Shown in pieces: positions 1-12,408 of a stretch of 64,000 nt of DNA (position 1 is the stretch's first letter; every line of letters begins with the position of its first letter). A model generated the notes under the pieces. It searched no databases. It was not told where the DNA came from and saw nothing but the letters and a program-made list of their open reading frames with translations. Both the position numbers and the translations under genes were made by a program. Source of the DNA: Anadara kagoshimensis (Eukaryota > Mollusca > Bivalvia > Arcoida > Arcidae); NCBI GenBank assembly GCA_021292105.1, contig CM037871.1, forward strand, positions 51,856,200-51,920,199, read 5' to 3'.

Positions 1-39
1 GTACTTGTATTTAAAAAGTAAAACAGACAATAATATACA

Positions 40-729
40 TGACGAGTCATCCAATGTTTATGGGTCTTCTGCATCATCTTATGCCCAGATTAACTTCTAG
101 GTAGGGAAATGAAAACGCGACATCACGTCCTAGAAGATGAAGCCAGGTCTGGACGCCTACTTGATGCCACCGACGAAGAAATGTGTAACAAAGTTCAGCG
201 CCTGGTATACTCTGATAGGCGAATTAAGGTGGGAGAAATAGCGCAGACATGTATTAGACATTTCACATGGTACCTAGCGTTTTAACTATATTACATGCTC
301 GTTTAGGTATGAGCACGCTTACAACCTGTTGGATCCCTATAGTGCATGGGTCTCCGATGACAAAGAAATTCAAGACGTCAACCATCTGCTGGCAAGGTGA
401 CGGCCACTGTCCTTTTGGGCGCAAAATATGTTTTTGTTGGTAAACTCTCCAAAGGGGTTTTGCTGCTACATGACAGCGCAATAGTCCACACTTGCAAAGT
501 TAATGCCACACCCTGCCTATTGGCCTAACCTAGCGTCTTCCTATTCCCAAAATTGTAAAATGATATCCGATGGCGTCATTTCCGGTCTGACGAAGAAGTT
601 GTGAAGACAGTTGAGGAGTGGGCCAATATGAAGGATCCTGGCTTTTTCAGTTCTGCGCGGGTGGCACTTGAGCACCATTGGTCTAAGTGCATCACACCAG
701 AGCGCAATACATCGAAAAAGAAGAGGTGA
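40..729 (+). pseudogene. Mariner transposase pseudogene (copy 1)
   Basis: Relic of a Tc1/mariner DDD-type transposase. Recognisable pieces come in the correct order but in shifting frames: a helix-turn-helix region piece YGSSASSYAQINF, then LEDEARSGR and SDRRIKVGEIAQ (about 125-240). Next come SAGKVTATVL near 385 and LSKGVLLLHDSAIVHT near 445, the block around the second catalytic Asp. The C-terminal EEVVKTVEEWANMKDPGFF to RNTSKKKR ends at a stop at 727-729. The block with the first catalytic Asp (DETW region) and the YSPDLAPSD block are missing, and there are several stops and frameshifts, so it cannot be active. The left end may lie outside the window. Confidence 0.85.
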
Positions 730-751
730 ATCTCAACCGGAAATAATTACG

Positions 752-779
752 GCAGATTACTTATTGGCTCGCCCCCGTA
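752..779 (-). repeat. Right terminal inverted repeat of mariner copy 1
   Basis: The inward-reading end begins TACGGGGGCGAGCCAATAAG. It resembles TACGAGGGCAAGTCATAAGT, the end of the mariner fragment at 48961, which supports both being the same or sister families. The TACGAGGG-type start is typical of some mariner subfamilies (family knowledge). Confidence 0.6.
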
Positions 780-3280
780 GTTTTAAACAACCGGGCCCAG
801 GCAAATTTAAAATATTAATTATTTTGTAAATTGTTAAGATATTAAGAAATTTTAATTTCAAAACTGGCTATTTATTTTTTTTCAAAAATTGCCAAAATTT
901 TCCAGATTTAGGTTAAGAGAAAAACATCGAACACGGTCTTTAAAACCAGCAAAGATCTCCTTTAACTATGCATTGTCTCTAGGAAATAAGATCTTCCTTC
1001 TTAACTAAGGATGGCCCCTGACCTTAGCTATGCACGGTCTCTAATATGGCACTGACCGCTGTCTTTTAACTACAGACGAGCACGGTCGTGTCCCAAGTAT
1101 GTGCGGTCTCTAAAAACAACATAAAAATGTAAGCACACAAAACCAACAAAGACATCAATATCATCGGCCTTAATTCAATGATAAGATCCTTTACCAACTG
1201 TCAATGTAAACGATGAAATCTCTGGTATCGTTACTGTTATTTAACAAGATTCATTAAACCATATAAATGAACCATTTAAATCCGGCAAGTAAATTTACAA
1301 CCCACAATCTAATGATTTCTTCAATTGAGCGACTAATCGTGCTATTATCGCTTGAAGAGTTTTCTAATGGCATGAATCTCAATGAAATATTTGCTCACAT
1401 AAGGCCTTCTGACCTTGCGTGCAGCTCGCATTTTCTTCTCCAAGAATCCAATTGAGTAATGGAAATTAACAAACATTTACACGTATCACTCTCCTTTATT
1501 CTTTGCTAAATTAAATTATCTACCGGTTCTGTACTCAGAAAAATTCAATAAATTTTCCGGCTTTCATACCGTTTCATTTTTCCTTTTTGCTGATAAGATT
1601 TTCTGAATACCGCCTGCGAATTTCTAACGTGATTTACATGAAATATCGTGCATAGTGACCGTTAAGAGTTCCCTTTAGAAATGACTTGTCTTTTTATTTA
1701 CAAATTCTTCGCTACTTTATTTACTAACGTCGATTAAAAAGCAACTTTACGATGATTAAGATAATTGAATGAAGCTTCTATTGGTTGTAACTCGCCAAAA
1801 GCTGTTTACATGAAAGCTTTAGAAGACTATTTTGGTGCTGTGTTACAGATTTAAAACAAGTTTAAATATTTTTGACAGTTTCCCAGATTTTAGCTTTAAA
1901 TTCCGTGTAATTTTTACTAGTTTACTGTTGAAGTAAACGTTTAAATGACATTTATTCTGTAATTATTCTTAAATTAAGGAAGTTACTAGTTCTGATTGCA
2001 ACACGTGATTTCTATTGGTAAAGAAGAAAATAAAGGGGGATCTCAGTTATAAAATGCATCCAAATAGATTGATGGTTAAGATTTTCCCTTTCTGGTATCA
2101 CAAGTAATGATAGATTATACTTCTTACACCACAAAATACATCAATTCAATAAAAAAAACCATTCCAACCTGATCTCAACCTTCGATACACCTCTGATTTC
2201 GTTGATAATTCTTGGAGGAGCAAAAGCAAGTAGGCTTTCTTGCACAGAAGGGATGCAATATGGAGATATCTTTCACCGCTCTTTTAATGGATGGGTTTTT
2301 CAATTTTGGGAGCAAAAAATGTATTTGGCAGAACGATTTCTGAGTATCTTTTCAAACGTTCTTTTTCTGAGTTTTATTTGAATGACTGACACGGATTGAA
2401 AACTGTCATTAAGATTACAACTCCTTCATGCTAACAAGCAATTTTTTGGCTTTGTTTTTCCATTTCTTTTTATAATGAGCACCATGTTTTTGAAGTTCTT
2501 GATGTTTTCCTCTGCAGAGTTTTGTATGTCTGTACATAAGTATTCAGTCCAAAAATAACAGTATCATGATCAACAGCAACCAAGAAATCAAATTTTGTTC
2601 ATAAAAAACATAAAATATAAAATCCAAACTTGATTTTAACAGAATATTGACTCTTTTGTATTATCACTAAATTCGTTTTAATTTTACAGCACTATACAGC
2701 AGTTTCAGGATAAAATTCTTGATCAGTATTGTTCGGACCAAAATTGTGCAAATCCAAATTGAGAAAAAATAGAAGGGCCAACAATTGTCTTACCAAATCC
2801 ATCTAAGGCTAAACTTTAACATATTTGGCATAGCTTAGTTTTTTAGCAATTTAAAATTTAAGAAGCATATATTTTAATGAACAATGTTTATGTGACAGAA
2901 ATGTGTATTTTTAATGATTCATCTAAAATCATATACAGAAATGATCCCAATTTTCAATTTTAATATCTTTATTGCAGTAGGCATACATATGCTTTTTACC
3001 ATAGATTTATTTCACAAAATTGATACAAATAACATATAACACATAGAGAAACAATTAAGACAGCAAAAGAGAACAACACATATATAAACCAATAATGAGG
3101 AATATAAATCATATATATTTTCAATATACCGTGATGCATAATAATTATATAAAGATTAAAAGGAAAGTTTATATATATGTGTTAAAAATAACATTGCGTT
3201 ACTCTATTTCAAGGCATAATATAAATATTACGTAAAATTAAACAAGTTTTTGAATATATTGAGTAATTAATCATAAGTTC
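780..3280. other. Intergenic, AT-rich; short degenerate repeat at 925-1115
   Basis: No gene is recognised. Between 925 and 1115 the phrase 'gcacggtctctaa' or close variants occurs about five times, probably decayed foldback or minisatellite DNA. The remainder is unstructured AT-rich sequence. Confidence 0.4.
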
Positions 3281-3363
3281 AGAAAATGGACAGAAATAAT
3301 ATAAATTGGACATTTGCAACTAATTGTTGTTGTTCAGTTTATTTTTTTTGTTTTAGATTCTTG

Positions 3364-3390
3364 TATTATTTATTTATTTATTTTATTTTT

Positions 3391-3441
<51 letters not shown>

Positions 3442-3482
3442 TTTTATTTTATTTTTTTTTTTTATTTATTTTTTTTTATTAT
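3364..3482. repeat. (TTTA)n microsatellite
   Basis: About 120 bases of TTTA/TTTTA repeats. The long Leu/Phe/Ile reading frames over it are artefacts. It is followed by T/A-rich simple sequence (TTTCA/TTTTA) to about 3680. Confidence 0.95.
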
Positions 3483-3965
3483 TCTTTTGTTATTTCTATG
3501 TAAATGTTGTCAATAAACCAAATTATCAGTAAACGCTATCATTTTCTTAATTTTGTTGTCATCATTCATTTCGTTTTATTTAGAAATAGTACATAGTATT
3601 TTATTTCTCAGTAAACTCTACCATTTTATTTTATTTTATTCAATTCGTCATTAATTTCATTTCATTTCATTTATTTTGAACTTAGTAATAATAATAAACA
3701 TTATGATTCAGCCAAAGTACTCCACCAAGATATAACATATGCAGACAGCTATCCTTATACAGAGGGTGGGAAACAGTTAAGACTGACCACAACTGGACAC
3801 TCTATTCAGGAAAATGTCATCGGTGATTAAATTATAAAGCAAAACCATATAGAATCAATTTATGTGTTTTGAAAAAATTCCCACCCTCTTAAGATCTGTT
3901 AAATACCTAATGGAGGGCATAATTGAAAGGGAGGAGAAGTCGAATCTAGCATTTATAATAAAATA

Positions 3966-4180
3966 AAGTAAGACCTGCCGAAAGTTTAACACTAAGGTAA
4001 GGAATAAGTGCCGAAATGACAGTTCATCTCAGTCCGTCATTAGCGCCAGCTTTTTGCCGGAGCTTTCTTTCTCTCGGCAGCTTTTTGGTCACTTGGTATA
4101 CATATCTCGTGCGCTCGGCAGTCGAGTTTTGGCTGTTTTTCGTTAGTTCGGTGTTAAACTTTCGACAGGTCTATACTGTA
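3966..4180. mobile_element. MITE family M1, copy a
   Basis: A 215-bp element. The left end reads gtaagacctgccgaaagttt and continues aacact. The right end, read inward, is TACAGTATAGACCTGTCGAA then AGTTTAACAC. Termini start with CAGT next to TA, as in Tc1/mariner-derived MITEs (family knowledge). Internal sequence is rich in GCCGA/CGGCA inverted motifs. No coding capacity. Confidence 0.8.
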
Positions 4181-4624
4181 GGTCACCAACATCGATTTAA
4201 AATTGCTGTTTCCAGTAATTAGTTGACACATCATCATACGGGATGTTTATCACATCAGGGGGATTTTCAACTCGCTGTTATTTTCAAGATGTCGCCAAAA
4301 TATTTGGTTTATAAAAGTTGATATCATCTCTAATGATACGTACGGACTGTTTAATAACACCCAGAGAAATGATTCGACACTCCAGAGGTTACCATTTGGA
4401 TAATTTTTCAATTTTGTTGACAGGTGGCCTATGTTCCCTTGAGGTCAATATTTGACCTCAAAACATTTGAAAATGAAAAAACTGACCCTTTTAACAATTG
4501 GTTTTTGAACTGTAAACATGGTTTTAATGATAACTTTGACATGTCAAGACTGTTTTACTCAGCTTAAGTGCTATGCCATACTAATTTTCTGAATAAAATA
4601 GTTAATATATGTATATAATAGTAT

Positions 4625-4811
4625 CTACTATATAATATTATCTACTATATAATATAAACTACTATATAATATTATCTACTATATAATATAAACTACTATA
4701 TAATATAAACTACTATATAATATTATCTACTATATAATATAAACTACTATATAATATTATCTACTATATAATATAAACTACTATATAATATTATCTACTA
4801 TATAATATTAT
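4625..4811. repeat. 17-bp tandem array with two alternating variants
   Basis: Eleven exact-length 17-bp units. Each is CTACTATATAAT followed by either ATTAT (B) or ATAAA (A). The order is B A B A A B A B A B B. Almost no other substitutions are seen, which points to recent unequal exchange. Confidence 0.95.
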
Positions 4812-4927
4812 CGTTATTAGACTTTTTAAAACAAACAAAAAAAACTATCCGAATTAATCTAACACATACATGACGATCCCAAATGCACAAAAACTTTGAA
4901 AACTGGCATTCATGTTAATCAAAACAC

Positions 4928-5160
4928 TTGGACTTTCACTAGGAAAGTGAGACCGGGCTCTTCAGAAGACTAAGCGCCTCCTGTGTAGCTAGCTACGTCG
5001 ATCCATCAGGTATGAAAACAACATTGAGAACGAAGGGAACTTGAAACCATATTGAGAAGTCAACTTTGTCTTAGATAATCATAATACCTATAGGCGGCCT
5101 TAAAATTCCTGAGGTCCTGATAAACATAGGCTTGCAATATACCTAGACAACAAATTATTT
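4928..5160 (+). repeat. Repeat family X, copy 1 (partial)
   Basis: Contains the X core 'aggaaagtgagaccgggctc', then 'gcgcctcctgtgtagctagc', then the weaker 3' portion with 'gaaggga.cttgaa' and 'agataatca'. The 5' end of X is missing. Confidence 0.65.
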
Positions 5161-6720
5161 ACAAGGATCATGAGAACATCCGTTAAGGCCAAGCGACTGG
5201 ATAAAATCACTACCTCAAAGTCTCAGTTTTAAGTATGGACTCTAATCCTCAACCATTTGGCAAATTATACCCTTACAAAGAATCAGAAAATCGGATGGTT
5301 TAGACAGTTGTTTATTAAACCCTAGTACCCAGTGATATAACTTGTTCCTATCCATCACGTGCATGTGCGACAGCTAACATGGAAGACAAAGAAAAAGAAG
5401 TCAACTTTAATTAACGTGACTTATATCACGGGATTTTATTATCTCATCAAACAAGAGTCAAATTTTCAAATTAACGTCACATTAGCGTCTTTTGAGAAAA
5501 ATACTTTTGACAATATTAGAGGCAATCAGTTTAGTGATATTCAAGATTTACGATTTTTTCTGTTTGAAACTGAGATTTAAAAAAATCAAAAACCAGAAAT
5601 AAACTCCCGTACGCATTTTTGTTTGTTTCTTTTGTAAGAAATAACTGAAAACACATCTATATACCATAAAATGTTAAGCAAACTAGTTAAGTGATATCCA
5701 ATATTTAATTTTCTGTTGGAAACTGAAATTTAAAAAAATGTATATACCAAAAATCAGGAATAAATTCTGTAAATATTTTTGTTTGTTTCTTCTGTAAGAT
5801 ATAGCTTAAAACAAATCTATACCAATAATAAACTGTTAAGCAAATCAGTTTTCAAACACATGCATAATTCAAAAGAAGCTTGGCAGAGTTGTTATTTTTC
5901 ACAAATTGTCAGCCGGTTTGTAATTTTAATCCATCATTCTTAGTGTACAAAATCTTGGCTTTGTTATTGAAAACAAGGGAAAATAGCAAAATATATTTCT
6001 AATCTATTTATGTTCACAATAATCCACGACATTTCCTCTCACTGTATTGATTAAAAGATAAATTATATCATCCCAGGATGCCTCGGTACGACAGATAAAC
6101 CATACAATTTATACCATTATTGTGTTAGTTACAAGGGGGTAGACTATCAACAGTCAGTTTTAGCGAGAAATTGCTATATATACCAAAGATTGGCATCTTC
6201 TAAACTCAATAAATTATTCTTATATTCCAAACGAAACAAAAAAGATAATGATTCTTTATTACTTTGAATGGGACGGTTTATTTATTAATTTTTTTATTAT
6301 TATTTTCCGTCTGGAAAAGTAAAGGCATATATACTAATTATGCATGTTTCAAAATACTTCATATCATTACAGACTGAAATTCTTCATAAAAAATCTTTAG
6401 TTTAGTTTTTTTCTGTTTAAATATTGTATTTACACATGAACCTTAAAAAATGTGTTCCCCACATTCTCATATTTTTCCCCAAAAATAAAAAAAATCCAAG
6501 AAACACATCTTTTTTCATACCATTAGGTTAAGATATCACTTTCAAATATTGCAAAAACATCATTATTTTTATGCAAATGATTTGATGATTACATTGCAAG
6601 ATGTAAACCTATAGTAATTATAAAGTATGGTTATTTTATTTGTAATCTTTCTTCGATTTAACTTTGTTGTGCTAATGTTTTTTTATATTTTATTTTTTAT
6701 TGTGTATTCTTATTAACATG
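5160..6720. other. Intergenic with a two-copy ~152-bp tandem repeat (5530-5850)
   Basis: Two units share 'ttttctgtt.gaaactga.att' and 'atttttgtttgtttctt.tgtaaga', about 152 bases apart. The rest is AT-rich with no gene recognised. Confidence 0.5.
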
Positions 6721-6727
6721 TGACAAT

Positions 6728-6729
6728 TA

Positions 6730-6790
<61 letters not shown>

Positions 6791-6823
6791 CTGTTGTTGT
6801 TGTTGTTGTTGTTATTATTATTA

Positions 6824-6869
<46 letters not shown>

Positions 6870-6906
6870 CTGTTGTTGTTGTTGTTGTTGATGTTATTAT
6901 TATTAA

Positions 6907-6969
<63 letters not shown>

Positions 6970-6970
6970 C
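6728..6970. repeat. Compound (ATT)n/(GTT)n microsatellite
   Basis: Two similar modules in a row, each a long ATT run ending 'ATCTGTTGTTGTTG', followed by a third ATT run. Predicted poly-Ile/Leu/Tyr peptides here are artefacts. Confidence 0.95.
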
Positions 6971-6994
6971 TATAGCTATTTAACACTGTTTGGA

Positions 6995-7917
6995 AAATAA
7001 GTAGGATGATTGTTAAAGACAACACCCACGTGTTACTGGACATTTATCCCAGTGCCCATTCAAAGTTGGAAGTTATATCATCATAATCAGCTGTTTCGAT
7101 ACGCCACTGTTTTGCTCTAATTTATTTTTGGGGTATTTTTATTGTGTATATCTATGTACTTCTTTTTTTTAAATAAGTGAGATGATTGAAGGTTATTCTT
7201 TATAAGACAATAACCATACATTTCTGGACATGTAACCCAGTACCCATCCAAAGTCGGAAGATTCTGATACCCCCTTGTTTTGCTCTAACCTTTTTTTATT
7301 ATGTACATCTATGTACTACTTTTTTGAAAAGCAAGGGGATGGCTGAAGGTCATCCTTTAAGGACAATAACCATACATTACTGGACATTTAACCCAGTTCC
7401 CATCCAAAGTCGGAAGTTTCTGATACCCCCTTGTTTTGCTCTAACTTTTTTTGCCTTTGTGGTGATCAAGCTTATTTTTTAATTTTAATTTTATTTCGTT
7501 TTTCTGTGAATAACTGGTTACAAAATAATTAGGATGACTGAAGGCCATTCTATATACGACAACAGCATCACTGGACATTTACCTTTGTGCCCATCCGAAG
7601 TCGGAAGTTTTATAATCAGTTGTTGCTAGACGCATGTGTGTACTGGTTAGAAGATAAGTGGGATGGCTGAAGGCCATTCTATATACGACAACAGCATCAC
7701 TGGACATTTACCTTTGTGCCCATCCAAAGTCGGAAGTTTTATAATTAGTTGTTGCTAGACGCATGTGTGTATTTCAGTAGACTACTGGTTAGAAGATAAG
7801 TGGGATGGCTGAAGATCATCCAATATCGGACGATAACCATACATTACTGGACATTAACCTCAGTACCCATCCAAAGTCGGAAGTTTTCGATACGCCCTTG
7901 TTTTGCTCTAACTTATT

Positions 7918-7970
<53 letters not shown>

Positions 7971-8345
7971 TTTTTAATTTTTGAAAATAAATGGGATGGT
8001 TGAAGGTCATCTTTTTTAAGACAATAACCATACATTACTGAACATTTACCCCAGTATCCATCCAAAGTAGCAAGTATAATAACCAGCCGTTCAGGCCTGC
8101 CTTTGTGGTGGTCAAGCTTATTTTTTTTTTAATTTTATTTCGTTTTTCTGTGAATCACTGGTTACAAAAGTAGTGGGATGACTGAAGGCTATTCTATATA
8201 GGACAACAGCATCACTGGTCATTTACCTCAGTACCCATCTAAAGTCGGAAGTTTTATAATCAGTTGTTGCGACACGTATTTGTGTATTTCAGTGGACCAA
8301 TTTTGGAACATAAGTTGGATGGTCGAATGACCTTGTTACGACCTC
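6995..8345. repeat. Degenerate satellite-like array, about 9 units
   Basis: Units of roughly 125-195 bp. Each holds 'gggatggctgaaggtcat', 'acaataaccatacattactg', 'gacatttaccccagtaccca' and 'tccaaagtcggaagtt'. Starts lie near 6999, 7175, 7331, 7529, 7655, 7796, 7987, 8171 and 8310. A (TTTA)n tract at 7914-7977 sits inside one unit. Two sub-types differ in the middle ('caataaccatacatt' versus 'caacagcatcactgg'). Confidence 0.85.
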
Positions 8346-9181
8346 AAATAGACACCACTGGACTATTATCTCAATTGTCCGCATTTAGTGTTTATAGTCC
8401 CACATGCGTTTTATCTTTCTTTGTTTTCTTTATCTGTTTTCATCTTTTAATTGTATTGTGTAGTGTTCGTGGTTGCACTGGCAGACCTGTCGAAAGTTGA
8501 ACACTAAACGAACAAATTAGTGCCAGTCGGTATGTCATTCCTTTATATCGCTGCAGCTATGTCTTGGCAGGTTTATAGGCCACAAACTAGCTATCCATAT
8601 ATTAGAATTATTATTATACCTCATACACAAATCACATGACATGTAACAAATGAGATATTTCCCCCAAAATTACTGTCAGCGTGTGACAACCTCTCCCATC
8701 TCGGCACAGCCATGTGATAATACTATTATCACCCGGTGATAACCCGGTACAAGGGAAATAACTTGTATAACAGTGTGTTGTCGTTTGATAAACAATAACA
8801 ATGGCGGCCAGTCGTATTTTACCGCAGTTCATCGGAGGCGGACTTGCAATGTAATTATGCATACCAAAGATGCAGAAAGCACAAAAGGGCCACCCAACTT
8901 CAGTGAAAATACTGGAAATGCATTTGATGGAAATGGAAAGATTCTCAAGTACTCCAAAGCTACTGCCGAATTTTTATGTTGACGTGCGTAAAAGTATGGT
9001 CAAAAGTGTAAACTGGCAACATTTCATTAAATTAAAAAAATTAACATTGTTTGTTTCATTGTACATGATAAGCTCTATTTCGGTATAATAATACATGTAT
9101 AATAATTGCCCTCTATGTATGTGGACATCCAGAATTGTCACCCGATAGAAGGGTTGAGTCACCCGGACGAAGGCATATTAT
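8346..9181. other. Intergenic; partial M1 (8482-8577) and MITE-like 8640-8780
   Basis: At 8482 'gcagacctgtcgaaagttga' + 'acact' is an M1 end, and 'ggcaggtttata' near 8568 may be its other end. From about 8640 to 8780, 'tgtaacaaatgagatatttccc' is mirrored by 'gggaaataacttgtataaca', an imperfect inverted repeat. No gene is seen. Confidence 0.45.
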
Positions 9182-10596
9182 TAAGGCGCCCAAACAAAGT
9201 TTGGCGACTTATTGTTTTTGCACCGTTTCTTATTATTATTATTATTATTATTATTTTTATTATTCTTCCTCTTCTTCTTCTTCCGGCCATGAACTTGTCC
9301 AACCAATTTCTCGAAGACCGTTGGTCCAATCTTAACCAAACTTCACATGAAGGTTGATCCCCATCTCCTTCCCCAGAGGCCGAGGTAAAATGCCCAAGGG
9401 GTCATTAGGGGAGGGGCAGGGGGCGGGGTCTTAAAAACAATAATGCTCAATTTTGCTATTTATACTATATTTTGTACTATAAAACTATATATATTCATGA
9501 TCAGTGTCTCGAGACATACAAGTCTGTGTTGCAAAATTTTCCCTGGGGTATCAAGGAGGGTGGGGATGGGTGGGGCAGTGTGCTAACTTTTAAACGGTTA
9601 ATATCCCCACCCATAAACTATATATTTTCTGGTTCTACATAAAAAGTTGAATAGAGTGATACTAAAGAAAGTCCCATGGGGTCATTCCTGATGGAGGGTG
9701 GGGATGGGCGGGCTTGGTACTAACTTTTAAATGGTTGATATCCCCTATATATTTTCCGGTTCGGCTTTTAAAGTTGAATAGAATAATACTGCACAAATAC
9801 AAATGACGTTTTTCTAGAGGAGGGTGGGGACAGGCGGGGCTGGGTACTAACTTTTGATCAGTTGAGATCCCCACCCCTAACATATATATTTCCTTATTCT
9901 TTATGAAAAGTTGAATAGATTGATACTTAAGTAAACCCATATGGTCATTCAATAGGAGGGTGGGGACAGGTAGGTCTAGGTACTAACTTTGAGATCCCCA
10001 CCCTCAAACTATAGTTTTCTTCATGGGATGGCTGCTATCATTTTGTTTAAGAATTAAAACCATAAGCTTGAATTTTTATTGTAAAGGATACTTAAGTAAT
10101 CACTGATCCATGTCCAAAAGCTCTCAAGCTTAATCTTTTTTATAAGCAACACTAATGGTAATTTATCCCTGGGGCATGATTTATGATTCAATTCGATAGA
10201 GTAGCTGTATTTAGTTATCAATATGACATTACATGGGTAAATGCTTGGATTAATTTAAAATCAACACATCATTAGCTCATCAAAACAACAAGTTGTGATA
10301 TTGGGTATAGGTGATGTCAGTCAACTTTGTCTATTGTTTGAATTTTAACCAATTGGATTCATGTACTACTTCTACTTTCATTTGACACCAAGACAATAAC
10401 TTTTTAGAATAAAATTTCAGAGAGAGAGAGAGACCATACATACACATGCTTGCTCCAAGTATATATTCTAAATGACCAAAAAGGTTACATCTTTTGAATC
10501 TTTATTTTATTTAAACCTTGAAGTAAAAAAACTGTTGATTTCTAATAATATGACTTCTGAAAACAGGGTTTGACTTTTATTTGTTTGGGCGCCTTA
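9182..10596. mobile_element. TIR element with internal ~130-bp tandem array
   Basis: Bounded by a perfect 17-bp inverted repeat: TAAGGCGCCCAAACAAA at 9182-9198 and its complement at 10580-10596. The left end folds on itself (GCGCCCAAA..TTTGGCG) and is followed by (ATT)n and (CTT)n tracts. The outermost TA at each end could be a TA target duplication. No transposase is present, so the element is non-autonomous. A (GA)n tract lies near 10420. Confidence 0.8.
9553..10015. repeat. Four-unit tandem array inside the TIR element
   Basis: Units begin at about 9556, 9694, 9820 and 9956 with 'gagggtgggga', followed by 'ggtactaacttttaa', 'ttgatatccccaccc', 'tatatattttc' and 'aaaagttgaatag'. The period is 126-138 bp. 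Confidence 0.85.
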
Positions 10597-10796
10597 TCTG
10601 TAATGATGCATCCATCATTACATTAATACTCGTTACTGATTATTATTATTATTATATACACATTTGTAGAGCACAAGCTAAGATCTTGACATTTTGTATA
10701 CCTCACACCACATTTATCTCCCTCTTTTTATGCTTTATATTTTATATTACTATATCTATACTGCACATGCTACTGTATAAAGTAGATTCTTGCATT

Positions 10797-10852
<56 letters not shown>

Positions 10853-11800
10853 TGTATTTATTATGAAAAGAACAAAATCTATCAAAATCGTTTCTTTTTT
10901 TCATTAATGACATTGCTCGAATCTATATTGTCTAGGGCTATCGGATCACTTTATTTGTTCATATAATATATACTATGGCGATATTGTAATTATTACACCA
11001 TTTTTTTTCCTTTTCAAAGTTTTACAAATACTTTCACTCTACAATATCTTTTAACGGGATCTCACTAATACTTACACATAATGTATGTATAGCAAGTTGT
11101 GAGAAAATCCTATTCTTGATAATTGGACAAAACGTAGCGCCACACAAAAAGTTATGGACGCCCAGCAGGGCCACTGAATACTTATAGTAATTCGTTATTA
11201 CACAACTGTGAATGTTTTAGATAATGGGGAAGACTAACTGTGAAGTTTTGACCAGATAACATATTACATCTTACATAGTTAGCATGTTGATATTGTCCGG
11301 TTTTATGTGTTAATCACCACTCATTAACCACGAGATAAACAGCTTCACTTGTCCATAAAAAGGTGAAAATTGGACAAATAATTTTTCATAGAGACTCTAT
11401 TATAAAACACAGTTTGAGTAACAACAAACATGTGACAGATAATATTCTGTAATTTGTTAAATAGCTTGTATGTATCTCCCACTAACATAGAACAGAGGCC
11501 ATTGAAAAGGGCAAATCTTCTTGTATAGAAATAATATTTGTGGCATGTCAAGCGAAAACCATACTTATTTGCTTTTGTGTTGGTTTGGAGAAATGATGAA
11601 CAGAAACCCCTAATCCCATGGTCAGTCCTTTCAGTACATTTTATAAATCACGTTCTTAAAATAGGCAGCAAGAATGGTGTTAATGTGTATTGCAAAAATA
11701 TTTTAACAAAATGTAAACTCAGTGGAAGTAAGCTACCAATTTATTCCAAATCCAAAGAAGTAGTAGACAACTTTTGACACCTTTATATGTTTACTGAAAC
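10597..11800. other. Intergenic with a (TTTA)n microsatellite at 10797-10862
   Basis: Apart from the TTTA tract and a short (ATT) run near 10640, this is AT-rich unique-looking sequence without a supported gene. Confidence 0.5.
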
Positions 11801-11802
11801 CG

Positions 11803-12408
11803 GCGTTGGACATTTGGGCGAAAGCATTGGACAAAAGAGCGGAAATAAACAGACGTTTGAGCGACGAAGTAATGGACATTTGAGCGACAGAATTTTAACC
11901 CATTTGCGCGAAATTCCAAATATATGGTTGGCATTTGAGCGACATTTTTTCGAGGCTTGTCCCCGGCTCACCATTGGGGTGTGGATTTAGGATTGTGAGC
12001 AGGGATAAAGTTTTTGAAAAGCGCCAAATTAAAATTTATAAAATTCATTAACAGTCTGGCACTACATTTCATAAAACTAATAAAACATGGTAAATTTTAC
12101 AGGATAAAGCTTAAAGTAAAATAACATATCTTTTCTAGTCCAATATTTGAATTCCAAGGTACAGATCGATCAACTTGACTATTTGCATATTTCTAAAAAA
12201 AAAAAAAAAAAGAATTCTCGCAAATATTCAGCTTTTTCTCTCGCTACCCTTCATACTAGAGTAGTGACGGTAGATTTAAACTGACGCTCAAATACAAGTA
12301 ATGTTTAAAATCTGTCGCTCAAATGCCCACTAAAGTCGTCTCTCAAATGTCCCCTAAGAGTTTTTTTTCTCAAATGTGCGTCCTGCGCCCATTTAAACTA
12401 CTGCATAG
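11803..12408. mobile_element. Foldback-type element with repeated GGACATTTGAGCGA motifs
   Basis: The left arm carries direct copies of 'ggacatttg.gcga' near 11808, 11830, 11873 and 11932. The right arm (12280-12390) carries the same motif in reverse ('gtcgctcaaatgccc', 'gtctctcaaatgtcccc', 'ctcaaatgtgcg'). The middle is AT-rich with a poly(A). The two opposing arms make a large potential stem-loop. No coding capacity is seen. Confidence 0.6.

Noticed and set aside
6720..7000. Poly-Ile/Leu/Tyr membrane-like peptide
   Set aside because: An ATT/GTT microsatellite, not a membrane protein.
7186..7482. 98-codon frame with an internal duplicated peptide
   Set aside because: The peptide duplication is the satellite unit read through. 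Other units break the frame.
9662..9952. 96-codon minus-strand frame
   Set aside because: It lies wholly in the ~130-bp tandem array and its repeating peptide mirrors that array.
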